DNA of 64,000 nucleotides from contig VXPO01000174.1 in the NCBI GenBank assembly GCA_009839505.1, positions 1-64,000 of the forward strand. The letters run 5' to 3'. The position numbers were made by a program, and so were the translations under genes. Positions 1 through 8,355 of this stretch are shown piece by piece. The number at the start of each line of letters is the position of its first letter. Positions within the stretch are counted from its first letter, which is position 1. The DNA comes from Gammaproteobacteria bacterium (lineage in GTDB: Bacteria; Pseudomonadota; Gammaproteobacteria; Pseudomonadales; Azotimanducaceae). The notes under the pieces are model-generated. The model did not search any database. It was not told the DNA's origin and worked only from the letters and a program-made list of their open reading frames with translations.

Positions 1-2
1 TG

Positions 3-317
3 CAGTGCTACGAGAACTTCACCGGCGGCGTGCTGATGAGCATCGTCGAGCACGGTTTCTGCGAACCGGACGAGTGCAACGAGTTCCTGACCACGGAAAA
101 CCTCGTCGCCCCCAACGGCAACCTGCCCACCAATACCAGCGGCGGCAACCTTGCCGAGTGCTACATGCACGGCCTCGAACTGAACATCGAGGCGGTGCGG
201 CAGATTCGTCGCACGTCGCCGAACCAGGTCGAGGACGTCGACGTCTCGATGGTGGTTTCTGGACCGATGGTGACGCCGGTCAGTTCGTCGATCTACGGCT
301 CGGAGGCGACGGTATGA
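3..317 (+). CDS. SCP-x/lipid-transfer-type thiolase, C-terminal part (5' end outside window)
   Basis: The last 104 codons of a thiolase-superfamily protein are present; the start lies upstream of the window. The stretch containing SGGNLAECYMHG followed by a SGPMVTPVSSSIYG end is typical of sterol-carrier/lipid-transfer thiolases, which lack the usual C-terminal CxG active site of degradative thiolases. Such proteins usually act with a DUF35 OB-fold partner in acyl-CoA chain cleavage (for example the Ltp2/ChsH2-type steroid side-chain aldolases). The next gene is exactly such a partner and overlaps this one by 4 bp (ATGA), so the two are probably translated together. The family call is good; the substrate is unknown. 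Confidence 0.8.
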   Translation, partial: QCYENFTGGVLMSIVEHGFCEPDECNEFLTTENLVAPNGNLPTNTSGGNLAECYMHGLELNIEAVRQIRRTSPNQVEDVDVSMVVSGPMVTPVSSSIYGSEATV

Positions 318-757
318 GCGCGTATCTGAACCCCGGCCTGCCGAAGCCGGCGCCGGCGCCCGACGGGCTGGATGCGCCCTACTGGGAAGCCGCCGCCGAG
401 GAACGGCTGGTGATGCAGCACTGCCGGGCGTGTGGCAGTTGGCAATGGGGTCCTGAATGGATCTGCCACCAGTGTTTCTCCGAAGATCTTGCCTTCGACG
501 AGATCCCGCAGACGGGTCGCGTCTACAGCTATGAACGCATCTGGCATCCCGTGCATCCGGCCTTGAACGAACAGGGGCCGTACATCGTCGTCCTGGTCGA
601 GTTCCCCGACCACGACGGTGCGCGCATGGTGGGCAACCTGGTGGGCGACCCCCACCAGGACGTGGTGATCGGCGCCCCGGTGCGCGCCGTCTTCGAACAC
701 CATCGGGACGACGATCCGCCCCACACGCTGGTGCATTGGGAGGCCGTGGATTCGTAA
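314..757 (+). CDS. DUF35 OB-fold / zinc-ribbon protein, partner of the thiolase
   Basis: This is a 147-aa protein with an N-terminal rubredoxin-like zinc ribbon (C37-x2-C40 and C51-x2-C54) followed by an OB fold (about residues 65-140). DUF35 proteins bind acyl-CoA and form complexes with SCP-x-type thiolases or aldolases. The ATG overlaps the stop of the upstream thiolase (ATGA), which fixes the start and indicates translational coupling. The reading frame is open further upstream, but only inside the thiolase gene, so longer starts are unlikely. It ends 42 bp before the carboxylase gene, suggesting one acyl-CoA-processing operon. Confidence 0.85.
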   Translation: MSAYLNPGLPKPAPAPDGLDAPYWEAAAEERLVMQHCRACGSWQWGPEWICHQCFSEDLAFDEIPQTGRVYSYERIWHPVHPALNEQGPYIVVLVEFPDHDGARMVGNLVGDPHQDVVIGAPVRAVFEHHRDDDPPHTLVHWEAVDS

Positions 758-799
758 GACGGTGATGACCGTCAGGCTCGTCGAGGAACAGGAGAACCC

Positions 800-3700
800 A
801 TGAGTTTCGACGCCGTGCTGATCGCCAACCGCGGCGAGATCGCCATCCGCATCGCCCGGGCAGCGTCCGAACTGGGCTTGGACACGGTGGCGGTGTATTC
901 CGAAGACGATGCCGCAAGCCTGCACACACGGGCGGCGGATGAGTCGCGCCTCCTGGAGGGCATTGGAGCGCCGGCCTACCTCGACGAGGGGGCGATTGTT
1001 CAGGCGGCGAAGGATGCCGGCTGCGGCGCCATCCACCCCGGCTACGGATTTCTGGCCGAGCGGGCGAGCCTCGCCCGGCGCTGCGCCGACGCGGGGATCG
1101 TGTTCGTCGGTCCTGGACCCGAGCATCTCGAACTGTTCGGCGACAAGGCCCGGGCCCGGGAGGCGGCGGTGGCGGCGGGTGTCCCCGTGCTCAACGGCCT
1201 GGATCGCGCGGTGTCCCTGGACGAGGCCCGGGACTTCCACGAGTCCCTCCTTGGAGGTGCCATGATCATCAAGGCCGTGGCCGGTGGTGGTGGCCGTGGC
1301 ACGCGCGTGGTCGAGAACGTGGACGAACTGGAAGCCGTCTACCAGAGGTGCCAATCCGAAGCCCGCGCTTCCTTCGGCGTGGAAGATGTCTACGTCGAGG
1401 AATTCCTCACCCGGGCCCGGCACGTCGAGGTCCAGATTCTCGGCGACGTCCACGGTCGCATCGCCCACTTGGGCGAGCGTGAATGCAGCGTCCAGCGCCG
1501 CTATCAGAAGGTCGTCGAGGTCGCGCCCGCGCCCTGGTTGGACGACGATCTGCGTCGCGCAATCATCGACGCCGCCGTACGGTTCGCCGAGCGTGAACGC
1601 TACGCCAACCTCGGCACATTCGAGTTCCTGGTGGACGTCTCCGGCAATGCCGACGACCGGCCGTTCGTGTTCATCGAGACCAATGCCCGCCTTCAGGTCG
1701 AGCACACCGTGACCGAGGAAGTCACGGGGGTCGACATCGTCCAGTTGCAGCTGCGGCTCGCCCAAGGCATTCCGTTGGATGAACTTGGATTCGACGATCC
1801 GGACTTGGCAAGGCCGCGCGGCTACGCCATCCAGACCCGGGTCAACATGGAGACCTTCGACGAGGATGGCACGGTACGGCCGGCCAGCGGGACACTCACC
1901 GCCTACGAGGCACCGACCGGACCGGGTGTGCGTACGGACGGTTTCGGCTACGCGGGCTATCGCACCAGCACGGCGTTCGACTCGCTGCTCGCCAAGGTCA
2001 TCGTCCACTCGCCGCTCGCCTTTCCCGCTGCCATTGCGCGGATGGCCCGGGCTTTGTCGGAGTTCCGCCTCGAAGGGGTGGCCACCAACATCCCGTTCCT
2101 GCGCAATGTTCTAGAGCACGAGCACTTCGCCGCCGGCCAGGTGCACACGCGCTGGGTCGACGATCACATCGCCGAACTCGCGGTGCCGGCGGCGAACGCG
2201 CCGCAACGGTTCGCCGCTTCGCCGGATGCCGGGGCGGCGGACGGCTTCGCGGGCGCCCGTGTGGACACGAGCGACCCCTTGGCGTTGTTCGACCACGACG
2301 CGAAGGTGAAGGCGGAACAAGCTTCGGCGCCGGTGCCGCCACCCGAAGAGCCGGCGGTCGTGGGTCCGGAGGGGTCGATGGGACTGAGTTCGCCGATCCA
2401 GGGAACCATCGTGTCGGTGGACGTGGCCGTGGACGACGGTGTCCGCAAGGGCCAGCAGGTGGCCGTGGTCGAGGCGATGAAGATGGAGCACGTCATCGCC
2501 GCCGACCGCGACGGCATCGTCCGCGAGATCACCATGGCGGAAGGCGACGTGGTTCGCGAAGGCTATCCCATCGTGTTCATCGAGGACGCCCAGGTGAGCG
2601 GTGATGCCGCGGCGGTCGCGGAGGAACTCGACCCGGACTACATACGTCCGGACCTCGAGCTCACCAACGAGCGGCACGCCTACATCCTGGACGAGAACCG
2701 GCCGGAAGCCGTGGCCAAGCGGTATGGACGCGGCTACCGCATGCCGCGGGAGAACATCGAGCAGCTCGTCGATCCGGGTTCGTTCAAGGAGTACTGGCCG
2801 CTGATCGTCGCCCGCCAGCATACGCGTCACGATATGGAGACGCTGCGCAGGAACACGCCGGCCGACGGTCTGATCGCGGGGCTCGCCACCATCAACGCCG
2901 ATCTCTTCGGCGAGGAAGCGGCCCGCGCCATGCTCGTGCACTACGACTACACGGTGCTGGCCGGGACACAGGGCGGCCGCAACCACTACAAGCAGGATCG
3001 GATGTACGAACTGGCGGAACGATTCCGGATTCCGCTGATCCTCTTCGGCGAAGGCGGTGGCGGCCGGCCGGGCGACGACGGCAAAGGGCCGGGGGTCGCC
3101 TTCGACACCGACACGTTCACGCAGTTCTCGAAGCTCTCCGGTCTCGTGCCGCTGATCAGCATCATCAACGGGCGGACGTTTGCGGGGAACACGGCCCTCG
3201 TCGCTTGCTGCGACGTCATCATCGCCACCGAACGCACCACGGTGGCCATGGGCGGCCCCGCGATGATCGAGGGCGGAGGACTCGGCATCTACACGCCCGA
3301 AGAGGTCGGGCCCATGTCGTTTCAGGTGCCGAATGGCGTGGTGGACATCCTCGCCAAGGATGAAGAGGAAGCCGTGGAGGTGGCCAAGAAGTACCTGTCG
3401 TACTTCCAAGGCTCCGTCGCCGAGTGGGAAGCTCCCGACCAGCGCCGGCTGCGCCACGTCGTGCCCGAGAATCGGCTGCGGCTCTACGACATGAAGGAGA
3501 TCGTGCACACCATCGCCGACGTCGGCTCGGTACTCGAGATCCGGGAGAAGTTCGGCATCGGCGTCATCACCGCCTTCATCCGGGTGGAAGGCCATCCGAT
3601 GGGTGTGATCGCCAACAACCCTCACCACCTGGCCGGCGCCATCGACTCGGACGGGGCCGACAAGGGCGCGCGCTTCATCCAGCTGTGCGATGCCTTCGAC

Positions 3701-4198
3701 ATCCCGGTGCTGAGCCTGATGGACTGCCCGGGGATGATGGTTGGCCCGGACGTGGAGAGAACGGCGCTGGTCCGCCATTGCGTGCGCATGTTCAATGCCG
3801 GGGCGAACCTCACGGTACCGCTTTTCGGGGTGGTGGTCCGCAAGGCCTACGGATTGGGCGTGCAGGCGATGTGCGGCGCTAGTTCGTTGGTCGGCTTCTT
3901 CACCGTGGCCTGGCCGACGGCTGAGTTCGCGGGCATGAACATCGAGGGCTCGGTCAAGCTGGGGTTCCGCAAGGAGCTGGCCGCCATCGAGGATTCCGAA
4001 GAGCGCCGCCTGGAGTTCGAAAGGCGCGTTGAGCGGGCCTACGAAGGCGCCAAGGCGATCAACGCCGGCGTGGGCGGAGGTCTCGACGACGTGATCGACC
4101 CGGCCGACACCCGAAGCTGGATTGCGAGCAGCTTGAAGCGGTTGCCTCCACCGGTACCGCGGGAGGGGAAGAAGTACCCCTACATCGATACTTGGTAG
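800..4198 (+). CDS. single-chain biotin-dependent acyl-CoA carboxylase (BC-BCCP-CT)
   Basis: This 1132-aa protein holds all functions of an acyl-CoA carboxylase on one chain. A biotin carboxylase ATP-grasp domain (about 1-450, glycine-rich AGGGGRGT near 160) is followed by a biotinyl domain with the EAMKMEH motif (biotinylated Lys561). A complete carboxyltransferase follows (about 610-1132), with both lobes; the N-lobe has FGEGGGGRPGDDG and the C-lobe has LMDCPGMMVGP. The order matches the single-chain long-chain acyl-CoA carboxylases (LCC type) known from Mycobacterium rather than the split AccA/B/C/D or PccA/B systems. It would make malonyl- or 2-alkylmalonyl-CoA from acyl-CoA, ATP and bicarbonate. 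A GGAG Shine-Dalgarno sequence precedes the ATG. Substrate chain length cannot be read from the sequence. Confidence 0.92.
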   Translation: MSFDAVLIANRGEIAIRIARAASELGLDTVAVYSEDDAASLHTRAADESRLLEGIGAPAYLDEGAIVQAAKDAGCGAIHPGYGFLAERASLARRCADAGIVFVGPGPEHLELFGDKARAREAAVAAGVPVLNGLDRAVSLDEARDFHESLLGGAMIIKAVAGGGGRGTRVVENVDELEAVYQRCQSEARASFGVEDVYVEEFLTRARHVEVQILGDVHGRIAHLGERECSVQRRYQKVVEVAPAPWLDDDLRRAIIDAAVRFAERERYANLGTFEFLVDVSGNADDRPFVFIETNARLQVEHTVTEEVTGVDIVQLQLRLAQGIPLDELGFDDPDLARPRGYAIQTRVNMETFDEDGTVRPASGTLTAYEAPTGPGVRTDGFGYAGYRTSTAFDSLLAKVIVHSPLAFPAAIARMARALSEFRLEGVATNIPFLRNVLEHEHFAAGQVHTRWVDDHIAELAVPAANAPQRFAASPDAGAADGFAGARVDTSDPLALFDHDAKVKAEQASAPVPPPEEPAVVGPEGSMGLSSPIQGTIVSVDVAVDDGVRKGQQVAVVEAMKMEHVIAADRDGIVREITMAEGDVVREGYPIVFIEDAQVSGDAAAVAEELDPDYIRPDLELTNERHAYILDENRPEAVAKRYGRGYRMPRENIEQLVDPGSFKEYWPLIVARQHTRHDMETLRRNTPADGLIAGLATINADLFGEEAARAMLVHYDYTVLAGTQGGRNHYKQDRMYELAERFRIPLILFGEGGGGRPGDDGKGPGVAFDTDTFTQFSKLSGLVPLISIINGRTFAGNTALVACCDVIIATERTTVAMGGPAMIEGGGLGIYTPEEVGPMSFQVPNGVVDILAKDEEEAVEVAKKYLSYFQGSVAEWEAPDQRRLRHVVPENRLRLYDMKEIVHTIADVGSVLEIREKFGIGVITAFIRVEGHPMGVIANNPHHLAGAIDSDGADKGARFIQLCDAFDIPVLSLMDCPGMMVGPDVERTALVRHCVRMFNAGANLTVPLFGVVVRKAYGLGVQAMCGASSLVGFFTVAWPTAEFAGMNIEGSVKLGFRKELAAIEDSEERRLEFERRVERAYEGAKAINAGVGGGLDDVIDPADTRSWIASSLKRLPPPVPREGKKYPYIDTW

Positions 4199-4236
4199 CG
4201 GCCCCTTGAGGCGACCTTTCTGTTGAAACTCTAGCT

Positions 4237-5145
4237 GTGAAACACTGGTGCGTACCCGAGCCGCTCGCGATAGCGGAGGTCGTCGCGGACGACGGCAGTC
4301 GCTTCGTTCTGCGCCGGCACGGCAACCCGGACGGGCCGAGGCTCGTGTTGAGTCATGGCAACGGACTCGCCAGCGATCTCTACTACCCTTTCTGGTCATT
4401 GTTGAGCGATCGGTTCGATCTCGTGCTCTACGACTTCCGCAACCACGGCTGGAATACCCGGGGCGATCTCCGCGACCACAACATCGCGACCTTCGTCTCG
4501 GACAGTGAACAGATCCATGACGGCATCGACCGCATGTTCGGCTCCAAACCGCGTGTCGGCGTCTTCCATTCGATGTCCGCATCCACGGCTCTGGCCCACG
4601 ACCGTCCGGGCGACGGCTTCGCGGCACTCGTGCTGTTCGACCCGCCGGTATACGCGCCGAACGCGGACATACTGGGTGTCGAGGCTCGATGGGGACGACA
4701 GGCGGCAGGCACGCGCAAGCGCCAGTCGTGGTTCCAGACGACCACGGAACTCGCCCAGAGTATTCGCGATGCCCCCGCCTTTTCCGGGTTGCTGCCGGGC
4801 GTAGCGGAACTCTTTGCCGAGACAACCCTCCGCCCGGCCGCCGACGGCGACGGCTTTGAACTCCGATGTCCATCGGAATACGAGTCCCAAATCTGCGATT
4901 GGGCGCTGGCGTACTTCGTAGACCCCGCCCCCGATGACTTCGCCTGTCCAGTCAAGGTGATCGGGGCCGATCCGGCCGTGCGCTCTCCCTTCGGGGCCAG
5001 CGTCGATCTCGGCACGCTTCAGGGGATCGAGTACGAGTTCGTTTCAGGCGCGAGCCACTTCCTGCAACTCGAGAAGCCCCGAGAGTGCGTCGAGATGATG
5101 GTCGCCTTCCTCGAGCGCCTCGGCCTCGCCGCAACAGAAAGCTAG
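4237..5145 (+). CDS. alpha/beta-hydrolase fold protein
   Basis: A 302-aa alpha/beta hydrolase starting at GTG. The oxyanion-side motif SHGNG lies near residue 46. The nucleophile elbow reads FHSMSAS, with Ser112 as the likely nucleophile in place of the usual GHSMGG. His274 in SGASHF is the likely catalytic histidine. No signal peptide is visible, so it is probably cytoplasmic. It follows the carboxylase by 38 bp and may belong to the same transcript, which would suit a thioesterase or ester hydrolase, but the substrate is unknown. Its stop codon overlaps the convergent PPK2 gene by 4 bp. Confidence 0.8.
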   Translation: MKHWCVPEPLAIAEVVADDGSRFVLRRHGNPDGPRLVLSHGNGLASDLYYPFWSLLSDRFDLVLYDFRNHGWNTRGDLRDHNIATFVSDSEQIHDGIDRMFGSKPRVGVFHSMSASTALAHDRPGDGFAALVLFDPPVYAPNADILGVEARWGRQAAGTRKRQSWFQTTTELAQSIRDAPAFSGLLPGVAELFAETTLRPAADGDGFELRCPSEYESQICDWALAYFVDPAPDDFACPVKVIGADPAVRSPFGASVDLGTLQGIEYEFVSGASHFLQLEKPRECVEMMVAFLERLGLAATES

Positions 5146-5978
5146 GCCAGAGCCTTCCTCGCGGATTTGATCGAGCGTAGCAGCGCCGCATCGGGTTCCG
5201 GGTAGCGGGGCTTCATGCCGGCCAAGGTCTCCACGATGATGGCGGCGACGAGTACGCGCATCGCCGGCTTGTTGTCGCCGGGGATGATGTACCACGGGGC
5301 CTGCTTGGTGCTGGTGACGGCGAAGGCCGACTCGTAGGCCTTCAGGTAGTCATTCCATCGGCTGCGCGCCTCAAGGTCCGCGGGATCGAATTTCCAGTGC
5401 TTGGTGGGGTCGTTCAGCCGTTCCAGCAGGCGTGTCCGCTGTTCCTTCTTGGAGATGTTGAGGAAGAACTTGACGATCGTCGTGCCGTTACGGCCGAGGT
5501 GACGCTCGAAAGCGACGATGTCTCGCAGCCGTTCCTCCCAGAAGCCGTCGTCGATCCGCCTCGGCGGCAGCTTGCGGCCAGCGAGCAGGTCCGGATTCAC
5601 CCGCAGCGTGACCACTTCCTCGTAGTGCGAGCGGTTGAAGATGCCGATCCGGCCGCGTTCCGGCAACGTCATCCAGTGCCGGTGGAGATAGCTGTACTCC
5701 ATGTCCTTGTAGGTCGGCTGGCGGAAGTTCGACACCCGGAACCCCTGGGGATTCACGCCCGTGGTGACGTGCTTGATGGTGCTGTCCTTGCCGGAGGCAT
5801 CCATGCCTTGGAACACCAGCAGCAGTGCCTGGCGGCTTTCGGCGTACATGGCCTCCTGCAGTTCGGCGAAGCGTGCGACGTGCGTTTCGAGCATCTCGCG
5901 CAGAGACGACTTGCCGCGGTGCGCGATCGTCGGCAGCGTGGACAACGTGTTGAGATCCACGTTCTGGTCCGGCTTCAC
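5142..5978 (-). CDS. polyphosphate kinase 2 family phosphotransferase
   Basis: A 278-aa PPK2-family enzyme, which transfers phosphate between polyphosphate and nucleotides in the cytoplasm. The Walker A motif GMDASGKD (58-65) and Walker B segment IGIFNRSHYEEV (111-122) are intact, as is the family-typical GVNPQGF stretch near 74-80. The length fits a single-domain PPK2 of the short class. The precise nucleotide preference (AMP or ADP phosphorylation) is not determined. It converges on and overlaps the alpha/beta-hydrolase gene by 4 bp, leaving no room for a separate terminator. Confidence 0.92.
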   Translation of the reverse strand: MKPDQNVDLNTLSTLPTIAHRGKSSLREMLETHVARFAELQEAMYAESRQALLLVFQGMDASGKDSTIKHVTTGVNPQGFRVSNFRQPTYKDMEYSYLHRHWMTLPERGRIGIFNRSHYEEVVTLRVNPDLLAGRKLPPRRIDDGFWEERLRDIVAFERHLGRNGTTIVKFFLNISKKEQRTRLLERLNDPTKHWKFDPADLEARSRWNDYLKAYESAFAVTSTKQAPWYIIPGDNKPAMRVLVAAIIVETLAGMKPRYPEPDAALLRSIKSARKALA

Positions 5979-6056
5979 CCGATAGCGTCGGGTGTCGAGT
6001 AGCGTCCTAATGGCACACCTCCGGTTGGATCATCGTGAACACCGAGGGGCGGAGCG

Positions 6057-7148
6057 TCAGAACTCCAGGATCGAGCGGCCGCTGATGCGGCCCTGTTCGA
6101 GCGCCGTTGTCGCCTCGTTGATCTCGTCGATGGTGTAGCGCTCGGTCACCATCGACTCGAGGTCGAGTTCGCCGCTGGCATGCCAGTCGAGGAACATCGG
6201 GAAGTCCCGGTCCGGCGAACATGAACCGCCGATGGATCCGCGGAACTGCTTCTCCTCGGCGAGAATCGCGCCGGCGTTCAGTTCAACAGTGGTTTGCGGC
6301 ACGCCGACCAGCACCGCGGTGCCGCCCTGGCAGGCGCCGAAGTGGCCACGCCGGCAGGCGGGCACGATCTGCTCCATGGTGACCTTGAGGCCGATGCAAT
6401 CGAAGGCGAAGTCGACGCCGGCCACGGGACGTCCGCCCTGCGCCGTCTGTTGCGGGTTGCCCGTTAGCTCGTGAATGGCTTCGACGGCGTTCACTTCGCC
6501 GGCGTTGATGCCGTGGGTGGCCCCGAAACGCTTGGCGAACGCCAGCTTGGCATCGTCTAAGTCCACCGCGATGATCGGGTCGGCGCCACGCATCTTCGCG
6601 CCGACCACGGCCGACAGCCCGACGCCGCCGACACCGAAGATCGCCACCGAGTTGCCCTCCTGAACGTTGGCGGTATTGAGCACCGCGCCGGCTCCCGTCA
6701 TCACCGCACAGCCGATGATCGAGGTCACATCGGTGGCGATGTCGCTGGAGGCCTTCACCACGTACTGTTCGTCGGCAATGGTGTGGTCCGCCCAGGTGAA
6801 CACGCTCTGGGCGACCTCGTGGCCGCCGCCGATGTCCACCGCGGGCCGGGACGGCGGACCGTCGGCGTTGGCCGCGTCGCGGGGCACCCAGGTGAGCAGC
6901 ACGGTGTCGCCCTCCTCGACGTGTCCCACGTCGTGCCCCTTCTTGATCACCACGCCGGTGGACTCGTGGCCGAGCAGCGAGGGCCGGCGACGAGGTGCAT
7001 GCATCTGGTGAAGCTGTGAGTGGCAGATGCCGGAAGCGTACTGCCTGACGACGACCTGGGTGGGACCCGGGTCGGGCAGATCGATTTCCTGGACTTCGAG
7101 CGGTGCAGGCACCCCCGGCATCACCACGACCCGTGCGGGTGTGGCCAT
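6057..7148 (-). CDS. zinc-dependent MDR alcohol dehydrogenase lacking the structural zinc loop
   Basis: A 363-aa medium-chain dehydrogenase. The catalytic-zinc ligands Cys42 (GICHS), His61 (GHES) and Cys147 (IGCAV) are present, and the Rossmann motif GVGGVG lies at 172-177. The segment where class I/III alcohol dehydrogenases carry four cysteines for the structural zinc (about 85-108 here) contains none. The enzyme should oxidise an alcohol or aldehyde adduct with NAD(P)+, but the substrate is unknown. The ATG at 7148 is chosen because a strong AGGGGGAA Shine-Dalgarno sequence stands just before it; an in-frame start 33 bp upstream has none. Confidence 0.85.
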   Translation of the reverse strand: MATPARVVVMPGVPAPLEVQEIDLPDPGPTQVVVRQYASGICHSQLHQMHAPRRRPSLLGHESTGVVIKKGHDVGHVEEGDTVLLTWVPRDAANADGPPSRPAVDIGGGHEVAQSVFTWADHTIADEQYVVKASSDIATDVTSIIGCAVMTGAGAVLNTANVQEGNSVAIFGVGGVGLSAVVGAKMRGADPIIAVDLDDAKLAFAKRFGATHGINAGEVNAVEAIHELTGNPQQTAQGGRPVAGVDFAFDCIGLKVTMEQIVPACRRGHFGACQGGTAVLVGVPQTTVELNAGAILAEEKQFRGSIGGSCSPDRDFPMFLDWHASGELDLESMVTERYTIDEINEATTALEQGRISGRSILEF

Positions 7149-7266
7149 TCTTCCCCCTGCCTGATGTCGTCGTGTTGTCAACCGAGTGTGACGCCGGACA
7201 CGGAAGGTGGCAAGCCCGGAACGCGCGTCTGCGTCTAGGCGCTGAAGCTGGGCGAGGTGTGATCGG

Positions 7267-8352
7267 TCAGCCGGTGCGGACTCTGACGCCGTCGGCCGAG
7301 ATCGCCATTGGCAGAACCACCAGTCCGGCGGCCGAGGCCTGCCGCTCGAAAGCTGCTATGGCCGCGGGGTCGGTGGCGGTGCCGACTCCCGTGTCGCCGC
7401 CGCCGGCGCCGCAAGGCTTGTACACGACCCCCAGCGGTCCGGCCAGCTCGCGCGCGCGGCGATGACCAGGGCCGAAGATGCCGATTCGGGCAGATTGGTC
7501 GAGACGTTCGAGCACATCGGCGTATTCCCCCAGGGCATCCGCGAAGGCATCGGCAGTCCCGGTGCAGTCCACGACCTCGCGGGCGGCCGCGGCCAAGCGT
7601 TCGAGTTGAGCGGTCGCGCTTTGCCGCCGCCAGGCCTCGAATGCCGACAGAAGTTCCGGCGTCCGTGTTCCGGTGCCGGTGAATACGAAGGACAGATGAA
7701 CCCCTTGCGGCAAGCGAACGGGGGTGACAACACGGTCCTGGAAGCGGATGACGCCGCCCGTCACGGCGGCGGCGACATCCAGACCGCTGCCGCCGCCCTG
7801 GTAGTCGGCGTGGAACTCGTACAGTTCGGCGAGCCTCGGCGCGCTACCGCCGAGAACTCCGAAGGCCGTCGCGACCGCCGTGACCATGGCCGCGCTGGAT
7901 CCGACACCCAGTTTGACGCCACGGTGGTAGCAGGGCGACGAGTCGATCGCGATCTCCAGGTGCTCGGGGGCTTCGCGGTCTCCGTAGCGCCCCAAAGCCG
8001 TCCCCGGCGCTTCGCTATCGCTGTGCGCCGGGGTTCGCCTCCGGCCCAGCCACGCCGACCTCCCATGGACCAACCGCTCCCGGTCGCTTACGCTCCCGGT
8101 CGCTTTTGTTCCATGGAAGGCGCGACGGGCGATGCCCGCGACGGTGTCGGGCGCCGCTTCGAAAACGGCCTGCCTCGGAAGCGAACGGTCGTCTTCGAAG
8201 CCGGTGCTGACGAATCGCCATTCGCCCGATTCCCGTTCCACCAGCGTGCACGTCACCCGGCGGTCGACCGCGGCCACCAGGGCCGGCGCACCGGCGAGTA
8301 CGGCATACTCGCCGCTCACCACCAGCTTGCCGGGCGCCGAGGCCTCGATCAC
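7267..8352 (-). CDS. mvaK2: phosphomevalonate kinase (GHMP family) with an in-frame insert
   Basis: A 361-aa GHMP kinase. The N-terminal APGKLVVSGEYAVLAG, the ATP-binding motif KLGVGSSAA (147-154) and the C-terminal KPCGAGGGDTGVG motif match eukaryote-type phosphomevalonate kinases, which make mevalonate diphosphate from mevalonate 5-phosphate. The gene starts at GTG 3 bp after the diphosphomevalonate decarboxylase gene, the enzyme for the next step, which supports the assignment over mevalonate kinase. Residues about 82-128 are an Arg/Gly/Ser-rich insert absent from the usual family layout; the underlying DNA (about 7969-8109) is palindromic and repetitive. Whether the enzyme tolerates this insert is not known. 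Confidence 0.82.
   Translation of the reverse strand: MIEASAPGKLVVSGEYAVLAGAPALVAAVDRRVTCTLVERESGEWRFVSTGFEDDRSLPRQAVFEAAPDTVAGIARRAFHGTKATGSVSDRERLVHGRSAWLGRRRTPAHSDSEAPGTALGRYGDREAPEHLEIAIDSSPCYHRGVKLGVGSSAAMVTAVATAFGVLGGSAPRLAELYEFHADYQGGGSGLDVAAAVTGGVIRFQDRVVTPVRLPQGVHLSFVFTGTGTRTPELLSAFEAWRRQSATAQLERLAAAAREVVDCTGTADAFADALGEYADVLERLDQSARIGIFGPGHRRARELAGPLGVVYKPCGAGGGDTGVGTATDPAAIAAFERQASAAGLVVLPMAISADGVRVRTG
7969..8117. repeat. palindromic/repetitive in-frame insertion inside the GHMP kinase gene
   Basis: The segment holds a 9-bp perfect inverted repeat (CCCCGGCGC at 8002-8010, GCGCCGGGG at 8025-8033). It also holds a 15-bp direct repeat CGCTCCCGGTCGCTT (8075-8089 and 8091-8105) and two CCATGG sites (8063-8068, 8111-8116) in a partly inverted context. 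The 15-mer CCGTAGCGCCCCAAA at 7982-7996 recurs exactly at 38877-38891, just after another gene. It encodes the atypical insert of the kinase without breaking the frame. This resembles palindromic elements known to insert into coding genes in Rickettsia, but no family relationship is claimed. Confidence 0.6.
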
Positions 8353-8355
8353 GGG

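Noticed and set aside
2111-4873. Long open frame on the minus strand opposite the carboxylase gene
   Set aside because: It is a shadow of the high-GC coding strand: low-complexity Arg/His/Gly-rich product, no family motif, and it also spans the neighbouring hydrolase gene.
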